A DNA stretch of 32,352 nucleotides, taken from Azoarcus sp. (lineage in GTDB: Bacteria > Pseudomonadota > Gammaproteobacteria > Burkholderiales > Rhodocyclaceae). Of this stretch, positions 22,870 through 31,018 are shown in pieces. The notes under the pieces were generated by a model that did not search any database, had not been told where the DNA came from, and saw nothing but the letters and a program-made list of their open reading frames with translations. The DNA lies in the NCBI GenBank assembly GCA_031272995.1, contig JAISSY010000182.1, positions 1 through 32,352 on the forward strand, given 5' to 3'. Position numbers and translations under genes: made by a program. The stretch's first letter is position 1. Each line of letters starts with the position of its first letter.

Positions 22870-23871
22870 ATGTCCGCCCCGCTCCCCGCCATCGGCGGCT
22901 ATTTCGAGTTGGAGCTTGCGCGCGGTGAAAGCGAATTTCATCGCCGCGCCCGGCGCTATCAGTCGGCGCGCGCCGCCTTGCTGGCCTTGTTGCGTGCCGG
23001 TCGTCCCGCCGCGCTCTGGCTGCCGTGGTACATCTGCGATTGCATGTTGGAACCGCCGGCCATGGCGAATATCCCGGTTCGGCGTTACGCGCTGGACGAG
23101 TCATTGCGCGTCGTGGACGCGCAACCGGACGCCGACGACTGGCTGCTGTACGTCAATTACTTCGGCATTTGCGGGCGCAACGTCGCGGAAACCCTGCGAC
23201 GATTCGACCCCGCACGAGTCATCGTCGACAACTGTCAGGCGTTCTTCGACGCCCCCGCGAACTGCCTCGCGACGCTTTATTCCCCGCGCAAATTCCTCGG
23301 CGTGCCCGACGGCGGGTATCTGTATTCCCGGCTGGAGGCGCCCGAACCGGACGAGACGGACGACGGTTCGTTCGCCCGCTGCGCGCACCTGCTGAAACGC
23401 CTTGGCGGAAATCCCGAAGCGGGTTACGCGGATTTCGTCGCGGCGGACGCCAGCCTCGCCGGTCAGGAACCCAAACGCATGTCGCGGCTGACGCAAACCC
23501 TGTTGAGTCGTCTTCCCTATTCCGACATACAAGCCCGCCGCACCGCGAACTTCGCATGGCTGCACGAACGGCTGTCCGAAGACAACGACTTTCCGCTCGA
23601 CCCGCAAGGCGATGAAGCGCCGTTGTGCTACCCCTATCGTTCCCGTGACGCCTGCGCGCCGGAAACACTGCACGCCCGACGCATTTACGTCCCGCGCTAC
23701 TGGCAGAGCGTTGCGGAATCGAAAAACGTCCCGGCTTTCGAGTCCGCATTGGCGCACGACACGCTCTTTTTGCCTTGCGACCAACGCATGACGACCGCGC
23801 AGCTTGAAAGGCTGCTGGATGTTCTTCTGGCACGGACAGGGCGCATGAACGCCCTGCGCTGCATGGCCTGA
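22870..23871 (+). CDS. DegT-like PLP-fold protein, short form
   Basis: The 333-residue protein starts two bases after the WbqC-like stop. It has the general fold marks of DegT-type enzymes: LWLPWYICDCML, ADDWLLYVNYFGICG, IVDNCQAFF (Asp120) and YSPRKFLGVPDGG, where Lys141 is the expected PLP lysine. It is shorter than typical members (about 370-400 residues) and divergent. Possibly it acts on a precursor with the WbqC-like protein, as such pairs occur in surface-glycan loci. An actual aminotransferase activity is inferred, not shown. Confidence 0.65.
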   Translation: MSAPLPAIGGYFELELARGESEFHRRARRYQSARAALLALLRAGRPAALWLPWYICDCMLEPPAMANIPVRRYALDESLRVVDAQPDADDWLLYVNYFGICGRNVAETLRRFDPARVIVDNCQAFFDAPANCLATLYSPRKFLGVPDGGYLYSRLEAPEPDETDDGSFARCAHLLKRLGGNPEAGYADFVAADASLAGQEPKRMSRLTQTLLSRLPYSDIQARRTANFAWLHERLSEDNDFPLDPQGDEAPLCYPYRSRDACAPETLHARRIYVPRYWQSVAESKNVPAFESALAHDTLFLPCDQRMTTAQLERLLDVLLARTGRMNALRCMA

Positions 23872-23890
23872 GCGTAAAGGGGAAACGGCC

Positions 23891-24697
23891 ATGGAAAAAA
23901 TTGCGATTTTCGGCGTCCCGCGTTCCGGCACCTCATGGTTGAGCGCCATCTTCAACAGCCACCCCGACGTGGCGATGCGCTTTCAGCCCCTGTTTTCCTA
24001 CGAGCACAAAGGTCGGCTCGACGAACGCTCGACCGGCGCGGAGATTGATGAATTCTTCGCCGAAATTCTCGCTTCCCGCGACGAGTTCGCGCTGATGCAC
24101 GCGCCCTACCACAAGAACTATCCGCGCTTCGCCAAATCCGCATCACCTTCCCATATCGCCTTCAAGGAAACCCGTTATCTCAACATCGTCGCCAACATGC
24201 TGGCACAGAACCCGGGGGTGAAAGTCGTTGGCATCGTCCGCAATCCTCTGGCGACGCTCGCTTCATGGATACAACTGCCGAAGGAATTCGACCCGGTCTG
24301 GAATCTGGCGGACGAATGGCGCGCCGCGCCGGGCAAGAATCAAAACCGCCCGGAGGAGTTCTTCGGCTTCGACAAATGGAAGCGAAGCGCGCTGGATTTT
24401 CTCGACTTCGCTGCGCGCTATCCGCAGCAATTCAAATGGGTGAGCTACAAACGACTCCATGACGATCCGATGGGAGCCGCCACCGAACTGCTGGAGTTCT
24501 GCGGACTGAAAACGCATCCGCAAGTCGTCGAATTCATCGCTCAAAGCGGCGTCAAACATGACGGCGACGACCCTTATTCCGTTTATCGCGCCAAAGCGGA
24601 CGACACGCGCTGGCGCGAGATTCTGCCCGGCTTCGTCGTCGACGAAGTGCGCCGCGAACTGGCGGCTTCCCCCTTGGAAGATTTGCTTTCGGAGTGA
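23891..24697 (+). CDS. PAPS-dependent sulfotransferase
   Basis: The 268-residue protein belongs to the P-loop sulfotransferases, which pass sulfate from PAPS to a hydroxyl or amine. The 5'-phosphosulfate-binding motif is GVPRSGTSWLSAIFNSHP (residues 8-25), and the 3'-phosphate-binding element is VVGIVRNPLATLASW (about 112-126). The ending WREILPGFVVDEVRRELAAS resembles family C-termini. An AAAGGGGAAACGG ribosome site precedes the ATG. APS kinase follows after 3 bases, so donor supply and transfer are encoded together. The target is probably a sugar on flagellin or an outer glycan, by context. Confidence 0.85.
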   Translation: MEKIAIFGVPRSGTSWLSAIFNSHPDVAMRFQPLFSYEHKGRLDERSTGAEIDEFFAEILASRDEFALMHAPYHKNYPRFAKSASPSHIAFKETRYLNIVANMLAQNPGVKVVGIVRNPLATLASWIQLPKEFDPVWNLADEWRAAPGKNQNRPEEFFGFDKWKRSALDFLDFAARYPQQFKWVSYKRLHDDPMGAATELLEFCGLKTHPQVVEFIAQSGVKHDGDDPYSVYRAKADDTRWREILPGFVVDEVRRELAASPLEDLLSE

Positions 24698-24700
24698 ACC

Positions 24701-25309
24701 ATGAACCTGCATACGCAAAATTTCAGCGTCACCCGCGCCGCCCGCGAGGAACTCAACGGCCACAAAGGCATGGTGGTGTGGTTCACCGGGCTGTCCGGCG
24801 CCGGCAAGAGCACGCTGGCGAACGCGCTCGAAAAACGCCTGCACGCGCACGGCAGGCACACTTACCTGCTCGACGGCGACAACGTGCGTCAGGGGTTGAA
24901 CAGCGATCTGGATTTCTCCGTCGCCGGGCGCGCCGAGAACATTCGCCGCGTCGGCGAAGTGGCGGCGTTGATGGCCGACGCCGGGCTGATCGTCATCACC
25001 GCCTTCATTTCGCCGTTCCGCCGCGAGCGCGAAATAGCGCGCCAACGCGTCGGCGACACGCGTTTCTACGAAGTTTTCGTCGACGCGCCGCTCACCGTTT
25101 GCGAGGCGCGCGACCCCAAGGGGCTGTACCGCAAAGCGCGCGCCGGCATCCTGACCGACATGACCGGCATTCAAAGCCCGTATGAAAGGCCGCGCCATCC
25201 CGATCTGACCCTCGAAACCGCGCTGCTTTCGGTATCGGAATCGGTAAGCGAACTGCTCGCCGGCATCGAAGTCGCCGGGTGTCTGGAAATGCCCGAATAC
25301 GCCCTTTGA
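24701..25309 (+). CDS. cysC: Adenylylsulfate (APS) kinase
   Basis: APS kinase phosphorylates adenylyl-sulfate to make PAPS, the universal sulfate donor. The 202-residue protein is of normal single-domain length. It has Walker [10 protein letters not shown] (30-38), the [16 protein letters not shown] substrate loop, the [10 protein letters not shown] block and the conserved [20 protein letters not shown]. No fused sulfurylase domain is present, so APS must come from a separate enzyme. The gene sits between the sulfotransferase and the three-module glycosyltransferase, and not beside cysteine-biosynthetic genes, so a dedicated supply for sulfation is likely. Confidence 0.93.
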   Translation: MNLHTQNFSVTRAAREELNGHKGMVVWFTGLSGAGKSTLANALEKRLHAHGRHTYLLDGDNVRQGLNSDLDFSVAGRAENIRRVGEVAALMADAGLIVITAFISPFRREREIARQRVGDTRFYEVFVDAPLTVCEARDPKGLYRKARAGILTDMTGIQSPYERPRHPDLTLETALLSVSESVSELLAGIEVAGCLEMPEYAL

Positions 25310-25321
25310 GCGAGAGCCGAC

Positions 25322-28156
25322 ATGCCCAAAGTCACTATCGTCCTCACCTCCCTCAACCACGGGCGCTGGCTGCGCGAAGCCATCGAAAGCGCGCTGCGCC
25401 AAACCTTCGACGACTTCGAGATGTTCATCTGGGACGACGCCTCGGAGGACGATTCGTGGGCGATCATCGAGAGCTACGAAAAGGCCGACGCCCGCATCAA
25501 GGCTTTTCGCAACCCCGAAAGGCGGCGCGGGATTTATGCCTACAACAACGCGATAAAAATCGCGCAAGGGGAATACATCGCCATCCACTCGTCCGACGAC
25601 GTATGGGAGGCGGACAAACTCCAGAAGCAGGTCGATTTTCTCGACAGGAATCCCGAATACGGCGCCGTATTCGCGTGGCCGCTCATCATCGACGACGATA
25701 GCCGCCCCATCGCCGTCGGGAACGATCTGGAAAGAAGTTTCGCCCAACCCAACAGACCCCGCCAACAATGGCTGCGGCGTTTTCTGCAAGCCGGCAACGC
25801 GCTCTGCCATCCTAGCGTTCTCATCCGCAAACAGTGCTATGCCGACTGCGGCCCGTACAACCCCGCCTTTTGCCAGCTCGGCGATTTCGACATGTGGGTT
25901 CGGCTGTGCCTGCGTCATGAAATTTACGTGCTCCCCGAACTTCTTGTGCGCTTTCGCTGGCATGGCGACGGCAGCAACACTTCGGCGCCTAACCCGGCGA
26001 CGAACAATCGCCACGATTTCGAGTCTTTGTTGGCGCTGGAAAACTTCGACCGTCTCGACGATCTCGACGAGGTGCTCGCGATAATCCCGGAAGGGACGAA
26101 ATATCTCGGCGAGGGGGACTCCGACCCCACCTACGTGCTAGGTCGGGCGCTCGCCGACATCTGCCCTTTCGGCTTTCGGCGCTTTTACGCGCAGAAGCTG
26201 CTGTTCAAGCTCCTTGCCGACCCGGAACGCGCCGCGCGCATCAAGGCGCTGCACGGCTTCGGCCCCACTGAATTGCGGGAAATAATCGGCGCGGGAGTCG
26301 TTTTCGCCCACCCGGCGTCCACAGCGGCGGAAGCGGCCGGCGCCCCCAAGCAACCGGCTACGACGCCGGGCGAAAACGCCACGATGAACTCACCGCAAAA
26401 CTTCGGGTATTACAGCGACGACCCGCTATCGGACGGCATCGCGGCCTTCAATGCCGGAGACTACGCCCACACCATCGAATATCTGGCGCAGGCGATGCAG
26501 CGAGCGCCTGAGGATCCGCTGCCGCCCGCTTATCTCGCCTTCACCGCCGTGCAACAGGATTTGCTCGCCGAGGCGCAGGACTTTTTCGCCCGCTGCATGC
26601 AGTTGGCGCCGCAGCGCGCCGACTTGAAGGCCGCTTTTGGCGAATCGCTGCTCAAGGCCGGACACGCCCGCCTCGCGGCGGATTATCTGCTCGAAGCCGT
26701 CGACGCCCAACCCGATTTGTTGGTCGCCTACCCGGCGCTGGCGCGCAGTCTGTACCTGAGCGAACGCGCACCGGAAGCGATTTCGCTGTTGCAGGGCGCG
26801 GCCGGAATTCCGTCCGCCGCGCAGGAAACCATCCAAAGCGTCTTGCTGGAAATTCTTGCCGAAAGCGGCGATTTGACCGAATTCACCCACTACTGCCAGA
26901 AATACTCCAAGGGCTTGTCCGACGATTTGTTGGCGGTGAAGTGCCTGATGCGCTTCGAGCAAACGGGCGAGACGCTGCTGCAGACGCTCGCGAACGTTCA
27001 GGCACGAATCGAACGCGAGGGCGAATTGGCGCGGCTGGCGCGTGAATCCGTCGAAGCGACGCGTCTGGCGAAGCCTCGCGCCGACAACGAAAAAAAGATT
27101 GTTTTCATGGTGCGTGAGCACGCCAACCTCGAACGCCTGCAACAGTTGCATACCGTCATGCTTGGACTGCCGCCGGAACGTTTCATCACGTCGCTGATTC
27201 TAGGCGGTCGGGCATGGCTCAACCACGACGCCTTGCAAGCCTGCGGACTCATCGCCGACGAGGTGCTGGTCATCGCCGACGAGAACAGCGAACAAACGGC
27301 GCGCAACATCGGCGCCATGGCGCCGGACATCCTGATCGACATGAACGCGTACGACCCTACGGATTGGCTGGAAGCCTTTCTGGCCGCCGCCGCGCCGCGC
27401 AAACTGCTGTGGGGCGAAACGCCTTTGCCGCCCATCGCGCAGGGCGTCGCCACGTTGGCCGGAGAACGTCTGGGACTGGCGGAAATGTTTCCCACCGTGA
27501 CGCTGCCGCAAATGGGCGAGTATCTGGCGCTGCCGGAGCTTGCCTTCACGAACGACGAGGCGCGAGCGGCGGACGAAGCCGCTTTCGCTTTCGCCTGCCT
27601 GACCCCCGCCAACCGCATCGGACGCGACGGCTGGCGTCTGTTCGCCAACGTGTTGCGCGCCTGCCCCGGCAGCGTGCTCACCCTCAATCTGAAGGATTTG
27701 GGCGCGGCGGCGCGCAGCTTCATCGCCGCCCGCTTCGAAGCCGCGCAAATCGACCCCGCCCGCCTGCGCTTCGTGCAAGCGCACACGATGGAAGAACTGT
27801 GCCGCCTCTGGGTCGCCATCGACGCCGGACTGGCGGCGCCGGTCGACGGCGGCGGCCTGGCGCTGCCGACCTGCCTGTGGATGGGAAAACCCTATGTGGC
27901 GTTGGCCTCGACCCTGCCATGGTCGCGCCGCCCGGCGGCGTTGCTGGAGACGGCCGGCGCCGCCAACCGGGTGGCGGCGGACGAAGCGGCTTACGTGGAA
28001 CAGGCGCGCACCCTCGCGGCAAACGGCAAAGTCGCGCCCGACCCGGCCTTGCGCGAAAACCTGCGCGCGGCGGGATTGAACGACGAAGCCGCTTTCGTGC
28101 GTGGTTTCACCGCCGCCATCGACGGCGTGCTCCAGTCCGAGTTGGCGGCCGCCTGA
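25322..28156 (+). CDS. GT2 - TPR - GT41-like three-module glycosyltransferase
   Basis: The 944-residue protein has three parts. Residues ~1-240 are a GT2 (GT-A) domain: TIVLTSLNHGRWLREAIESA, WDDAS and HSSDDVWEADKLQ as the metal-binding DXD-like site (Asp92-Asp93). Next comes a linker rich in Ala/Pro/Thr (AEAAGAPKQPATTPG). About 375-520 is a TPR module almost repeated in the methyltransferase at 18452. About 590-944 is a divergent SPINDLY/GT41-like domain: ILIDMNAYDPTDWLEAF, then FVQAHTMEELCRLWVAIDAG. The lysine-containing NHFRKAS of the true GT41 gene is replaced by PANRIGRDG, so catalysis by this half is doubtful. It may both extend and tether glycan chains. Confidence 0.8.
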   Translation: MPKVTIVLTSLNHGRWLREAIESALRQTFDDFEMFIWDDASEDDSWAIIESYEKADARIKAFRNPERRRGIYAYNNAIKIAQGEYIAIHSSDDVWEADKLQKQVDFLDRNPEYGAVFAWPLIIDDDSRPIAVGNDLERSFAQPNRPRQQWLRRFLQAGNALCHPSVLIRKQCYADCGPYNPAFCQLGDFDMWVRLCLRHEIYVLPELLVRFRWHGDGSNTSAPNPATNNRHDFESLLALENFDRLDDLDEVLAIIPEGTKYLGEGDSDPTYVLGRALADICPFGFRRFYAQKLLFKLLADPERAARIKALHGFGPTELREIIGAGVVFAHPASTAAEAAGAPKQPATTPGENATMNSPQNFGYYSDDPLSDGIAAFNAGDYAHTIEYLAQAMQRAPEDPLPPAYLAFTAVQQDLLAEAQDFFARCMQLAPQRADLKAAFGESLLKAGHARLAADYLLEAVDAQPDLLVAYPALARSLYLSERAPEAISLLQGAAGIPSAAQETIQSVLLEILAESGDLTEFTHYCQKYSKGLSDDLLAVKCLMRFEQTGETLLQTLANVQARIEREGELARLARESVEATRLAKPRADNEKKIVFMVREHANLERLQQLHTVMLGLPPERFITSLILGGRAWLNHDALQACGLIADEVLVIADENSEQTARNIGAMAPDILIDMNAYDPTDWLEAFLAAAAPRKLLWGETPLPPIAQGVATLAGERLGLAEMFPTVTLPQMGEYLALPELAFTNDEARAADEAAFAFACLTPANRIGRDGWRLFANVLRACPGSVLTLNLKDLGAAARSFIAARFEAAQIDPARLRFVQAHTMEELCRLWVAIDAGLAAPVDGGGLALPTCLWMGKPYVALASTLPWSRRPAALLETAGAANRVAADEAAYVEQARTLAANGKVAPDPALRENLRAAGLNDEAAFVRGFTAAIDGVLQSELAAA

Positions 28157-28175
28157 CGCATCCGGAGAGAACGCG

Positions 28176-28997
28176 ATGAAAGAACCTTTCTTTTCCATCG
28201 TCGTCTGCAGCATCGACCCGTGGAAATTCGCCCAGACGCGCGCCTGCTACGAACGGCTGCTGGCCGGTTACCGGCACGAAATCCTCGGCATCCACGACGC
28301 CCGTTCGCTGGCCGAAGGCTATGGGCGCGGATTGACGCGCGCCTGCGGCAACATCATTGTCTTTTCGCACGACGACGTGCTGTTTCTCGACCCCGATTTC
28401 GGCGCCAAAATCGCCGCCCGCATGGCCGATTGGGACTTGCTCGGTTTCGCCGGCGCGACGCGCGTGACTCATCCGGCGTGGTTCGGCGCCAACTGGCCCC
28501 ATTTGCGCGGCGCGGTTTGCCATGCCAGCCAACTTCACCCGATGGAACTGAGTCTGACGGTTTTCGGCGTCGACGACTGGCCGGTGTCGGGCGGCATTCA
28601 TGTGCTGGACGGCCTGTGCATGATCGCCCGCCGCGAGGTGGCGGAACGCGTCGGGTTCGACGCCGACACTTTCGACGGCTGGCACCTTTACGATTGCGAT
28701 TTCAGTTTCGCCGCCCATCTGGCCGGATTCAGAATCGGCGTGTGCTGCGACATTCCTTACATTCATGCGTCGGGAAGCGTGCAGACCGAAGAAAACGTTT
28801 ACGCGTCGAGAGACTATCTGAAATATGGCCGCCGTTTCGTCGAGAAATACGCCGCCTACGGCGCGTCGATGCCCGACGCCATAAAAGCCGCCCACGCCAA
28901 CGGATGCTGCGTCAGGGACTACGGCGCGTTGACAGAAATGTGGACGGAAGCCGTATTTCGCCGCACTGCGGTCGTCGTCGCCCGACAGGCGGCCTGA
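28176..28997 (+). CDS. GT2-fold glycosyltransferase, first of tandem pair
   Basis: The 273-residue protein has a GT-A-like pattern: FFSIVVCSIDPWKFAQTRAC, then HEILGIHDARSLAEGYGRGL, IIVFSHDDVLFLD (DD metal-site candidate) and GGIHVLDGLCMIARREVAE, with FDGWHLYDCDFSFAAHLAGF. It is short, soluble and lacks membrane segments. The ATG at 28176 (GGAGAGAACGCG before it) is preferred over the track start at 28101. It is about half identical by eye to the next gene, so the two came from a duplication. Acceptor and sugar donor are unknown; it probably adds a sugar in the same glycan pathway. Confidence 0.78.
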   Translation: MKEPFFSIVVCSIDPWKFAQTRACYERLLAGYRHEILGIHDARSLAEGYGRGLTRACGNIIVFSHDDVLFLDPDFGAKIAARMADWDLLGFAGATRVTHPAWFGANWPHLRGAVCHASQLHPMELSLTVFGVDDWPVSGGIHVLDGLCMIARREVAERVGFDADTFDGWHLYDCDFSFAAHLAGFRIGVCCDIPYIHASGSVQTEENVYASRDYLKYGRRFVEKYAAYGASMPDAIKAAHANGCCVRDYGALTEMWTEAVFRRTAVVVARQAA

Positions 28998-29011
28998 ACC
29001 GGAAAAACGCC

Positions 29012-29860
29012 ATGAACGCAAGCAGACGACCTTTCTTCACCGTGGCGATATGCAGCATCGACGCGTGGCGTTTCGCGCAGGCGAGCGAATGCTACAAGGC
29101 GCTGCTGCGGGATTTTCCGCACGAAATCGTCGGCATCCACGACGCCCGGTCGCTCGCCGAAGGCTATAACCGCGCGCTACGCCGGGCGCGCGGCGACATT
29201 GTGGTTTTTTCCCACGACGACGTCCTGATTCTCGACCCCGCTTTCGCGTCGAAAATCGCCCGCCGCTTGGCGGACGGCGCTTTCGACATGCTTGGCTTCG
29301 TCGGCACGACCCGGTTGGTCAACGACGCATGGTGGGGCGCGGGCGGCAACTGGCTCAATGGCGCCGTGTGCCATTACCACACCAAAAAAATGACGCTCAA
29401 CGTATGGAACACCGACCCTTGGCCGGTCGTCGGCGGCATTCAGGCCATCGACGGGTTGTGCATGATGTCGCGCCGCGACACGGCGGAAGAAATCGGTTTC
29501 GACGAAGAAACCTTCGACGGTTTCCACCTCTACGACCTCGATTTCAGTTATTCGGCGTGGCGCGCGGGCAAGAAAATCGGCGTCTGCTGCGACATACCCG
29601 TGATTCACGCCTCGGCCGGACGATACGACCGCGTTCATGAAGCATTCGGTCGCCGCTTCCTCGCCAAACATCGCGACGCCCTGCCGAGCGACGCGCAAGC
29701 GGTACCTCGCATCGCCGGGCCGGTAGGCGTTTTTTCCACCGACCGCATCATGCTCGAATCGTGGCGGCAAGACGTTTTCCACCGCGCCAGCTTCGCCCTG
29801 CGCCGTCAGGTCGAGGCGCGGACGGGAGACGTGGCAGGCTCACCGATGCTCCCTCGTTAA
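29012..29860 (+). CDS. GT2-fold glycosyltransferase, second of tandem pair
   Basis: The 282-residue protein is parallel to the preceding one over its whole length: FFTVAICSIDAWRFAQASEC, HEIVGIHDARSLAEGYNRAL, IVVFSHDDVLILDPAF, GGIQAIDGLCMMSRRDTAEE, FDGFHLYDLDFSYSAWRAG. The start at 29012 is 14 bases after the previous stop, with GGAAAAACGCC upstream. It has a longer C-terminal tail (about 230-282) without a match in its partner. It is the last gene of the run; no strong terminator is obvious in the 123-base gap to the AbiE genes. Confidence 0.78.
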   Translation: MNASRRPFFTVAICSIDAWRFAQASECYKALLRDFPHEIVGIHDARSLAEGYNRALRRARGDIVVFSHDDVLILDPAFASKIARRLADGAFDMLGFVGTTRLVNDAWWGAGGNWLNGAVCHYHTKKMTLNVWNTDPWPVVGGIQAIDGLCMMSRRDTAEEIGFDEETFDGFHLYDLDFSYSAWRAGKKIGVCCDIPVIHASAGRYDRVHEAFGRRFLAKHRDALPSDAQAVPRIAGPVGVFSTDRIMLESWRQDVFHRASFALRRQVEARTGDVAGSPMLPR

Positions 29861-29983
29861 AGGCCCCCGGATTCACGCCCGCGACGCCCCGCCACCAGTT
29901 CCATTACGGCTCGCGCCGCAAAAACTTGCGAGCGAAATCGCGCCCGATGTGAATACTTCACGCATGGCATCGGCTAGGCATAT
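29861..29983. other. Intergenic end of glycosylation island
   Basis: About 123 bases separate two convergent operons. The best structure is a weak 6-bp hairpin, GCTCGC / GCGAGC (29909-29933). No T-tract follows, so termination here may be Rho-dependent. Confidence 0.3.
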
Positions 29984-31018
29984 TCATGTGCGTACTCCTT
30001 CGGAAGCGGCATTGATACGCGCTTCGATTTCCCGACATTGGTTCATGACTTGTGCAAACTCCGGCGCTCCCCGCGCCAACAAACCGTCTTTGAGCATCGC
30101 CGCGTAGTCGCGCCCGAGAGCGGCAAGTGCCTCGGCTTCCGGCACGAGTTCGATTGCGCCTGAAACCGCACGAAAATAGTCAATCTTGTCGCCCTGCGCA
30201 TCCTTGGCGGCAAAGAAAGCGGTTTTATGTTCGGCCACCTGCCGCGCCAAAGCGCGATCCGCGAGCGCGGAGGTGAAATACGGCGACACGGCGATGGCGG
30301 TCAAGTCGTACCAGTGACGCGAATAGCGTTCGCCGCGCAGCCGGCCTTGCAGGCAATAGACGTGCATGGCGGTGGCCTTTTCCCAGAAGGTTCGCTCGGC
30401 GGCCATGACGGTCGGCGTCGCCGTCGGAAAGCTGACTTCCGGGATCTCCGCCGCAATGTCGCAAGCGACGGCGTATGCCTTGTGCGGCTCGCCTGTGGCG
30501 CGCGCGCCGAATTCCAGTTGCACGTTCGCTGCCGCGTAGCCGGTGCCGGTTTTGAGCGCCGGGTAGACGAGCAGAAGTTTTTCGTTTTCGCTGCCGGCGA
30601 CGGTAAGCGTGGCTTCCTGCCCGCTCGCCGCCAGAGCGGCGCGGAGGACGGGCGTGACGTTGGCTTCGATCCAGCCGGGCAGCCGGTTTCGCACGGCGGC
30701 GCTAATCTTTTTTTCTTGACTGCCGGTGGCGGGAATCGGGTTGCCGTCGCGCAGCAAGTCGGGCACCAACTCCCGAATGTCGCAGGTGAGGTCGACATCC
30801 TCGGAGAAGCGGTCGATGAGGCGATAGACCTTGGAAAGCGAGGTGCCGCCCTTGAAGGTGAGGGATTTGCCCACCGGCGCACCGTAAAGCGCGGCGAGCG
30901 TCCAAACCACCCAAATATCTTTTTCGAGCAGGTGCGCGGGACGTCCACACCGCGCAGCGGCGACCTCCAGCGCCTCCGCCCGGTCGCGCGCGCCGAGCCA
31001 AAACCACGCCTCAGCCAA
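29984..31018 (-). CDS. AbiEii/AbiGii-family nucleotidyltransferase toxin
   Basis: The 344-residue toxin of a type IV AbiE system. Features are AHLLEKDIWVVWTLAALY, then the nucleotidyltransferase motif TFKGGTSLSKVYRLID (Gly57-Gly58 region) and RFSEDVDLTCDI with the paired acidic residues (Asp74, Asp76). The ORF track runs to 31600, but beyond about 31018 it is the antitoxin gene in a wrong frame. I take the TTG at 31018, whose TTGGCTGA contains the antitoxin stop (8-base overlap) and has GAAGG upstream; an in-frame GTG at 31045 is a second option. AbiEii enzymes act on NTPs and block growth during phage infection, with the antitoxin repressing transcription instead of binding the toxin. Confidence 0.88.
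   Translation of the reverse strand: MAEAWFWLGARDRAEALEVAAARCGRPAHLLEKDIWVVWTLAALYGAPVGKSLTFKGGTSLSKVYRLIDRFSEDVDLTCDIRELVPDLLRDGNPIPATGSQEKKISAAVRNRLPGWIEANVTPVLRAALAASGQEATLTVAGSENEKLLLVYPALKTGTGYAAANVQLEFGARATGEPHKAYAVACDIAAEIPEVSFPTATPTVMAAERTFWEKATAMHVYCLQGRLRGERYSRHWYDLTAIAVSPYFTSALADRALARQVAEHKTAFFAAKDAQGDKIDYFRAVSGAIELVPEAEALAALGRDYAAMLKDGLLARGAPEFAQVMNQCREIEARINAASEGVRT

Noticed and set aside
24263-26014. 583-residue minus-strand ORF
   Set aside because: It crosses the sulfotransferase, cysC and GT2 genes in antisense; real proteins with clear motifs occupy the other strand.
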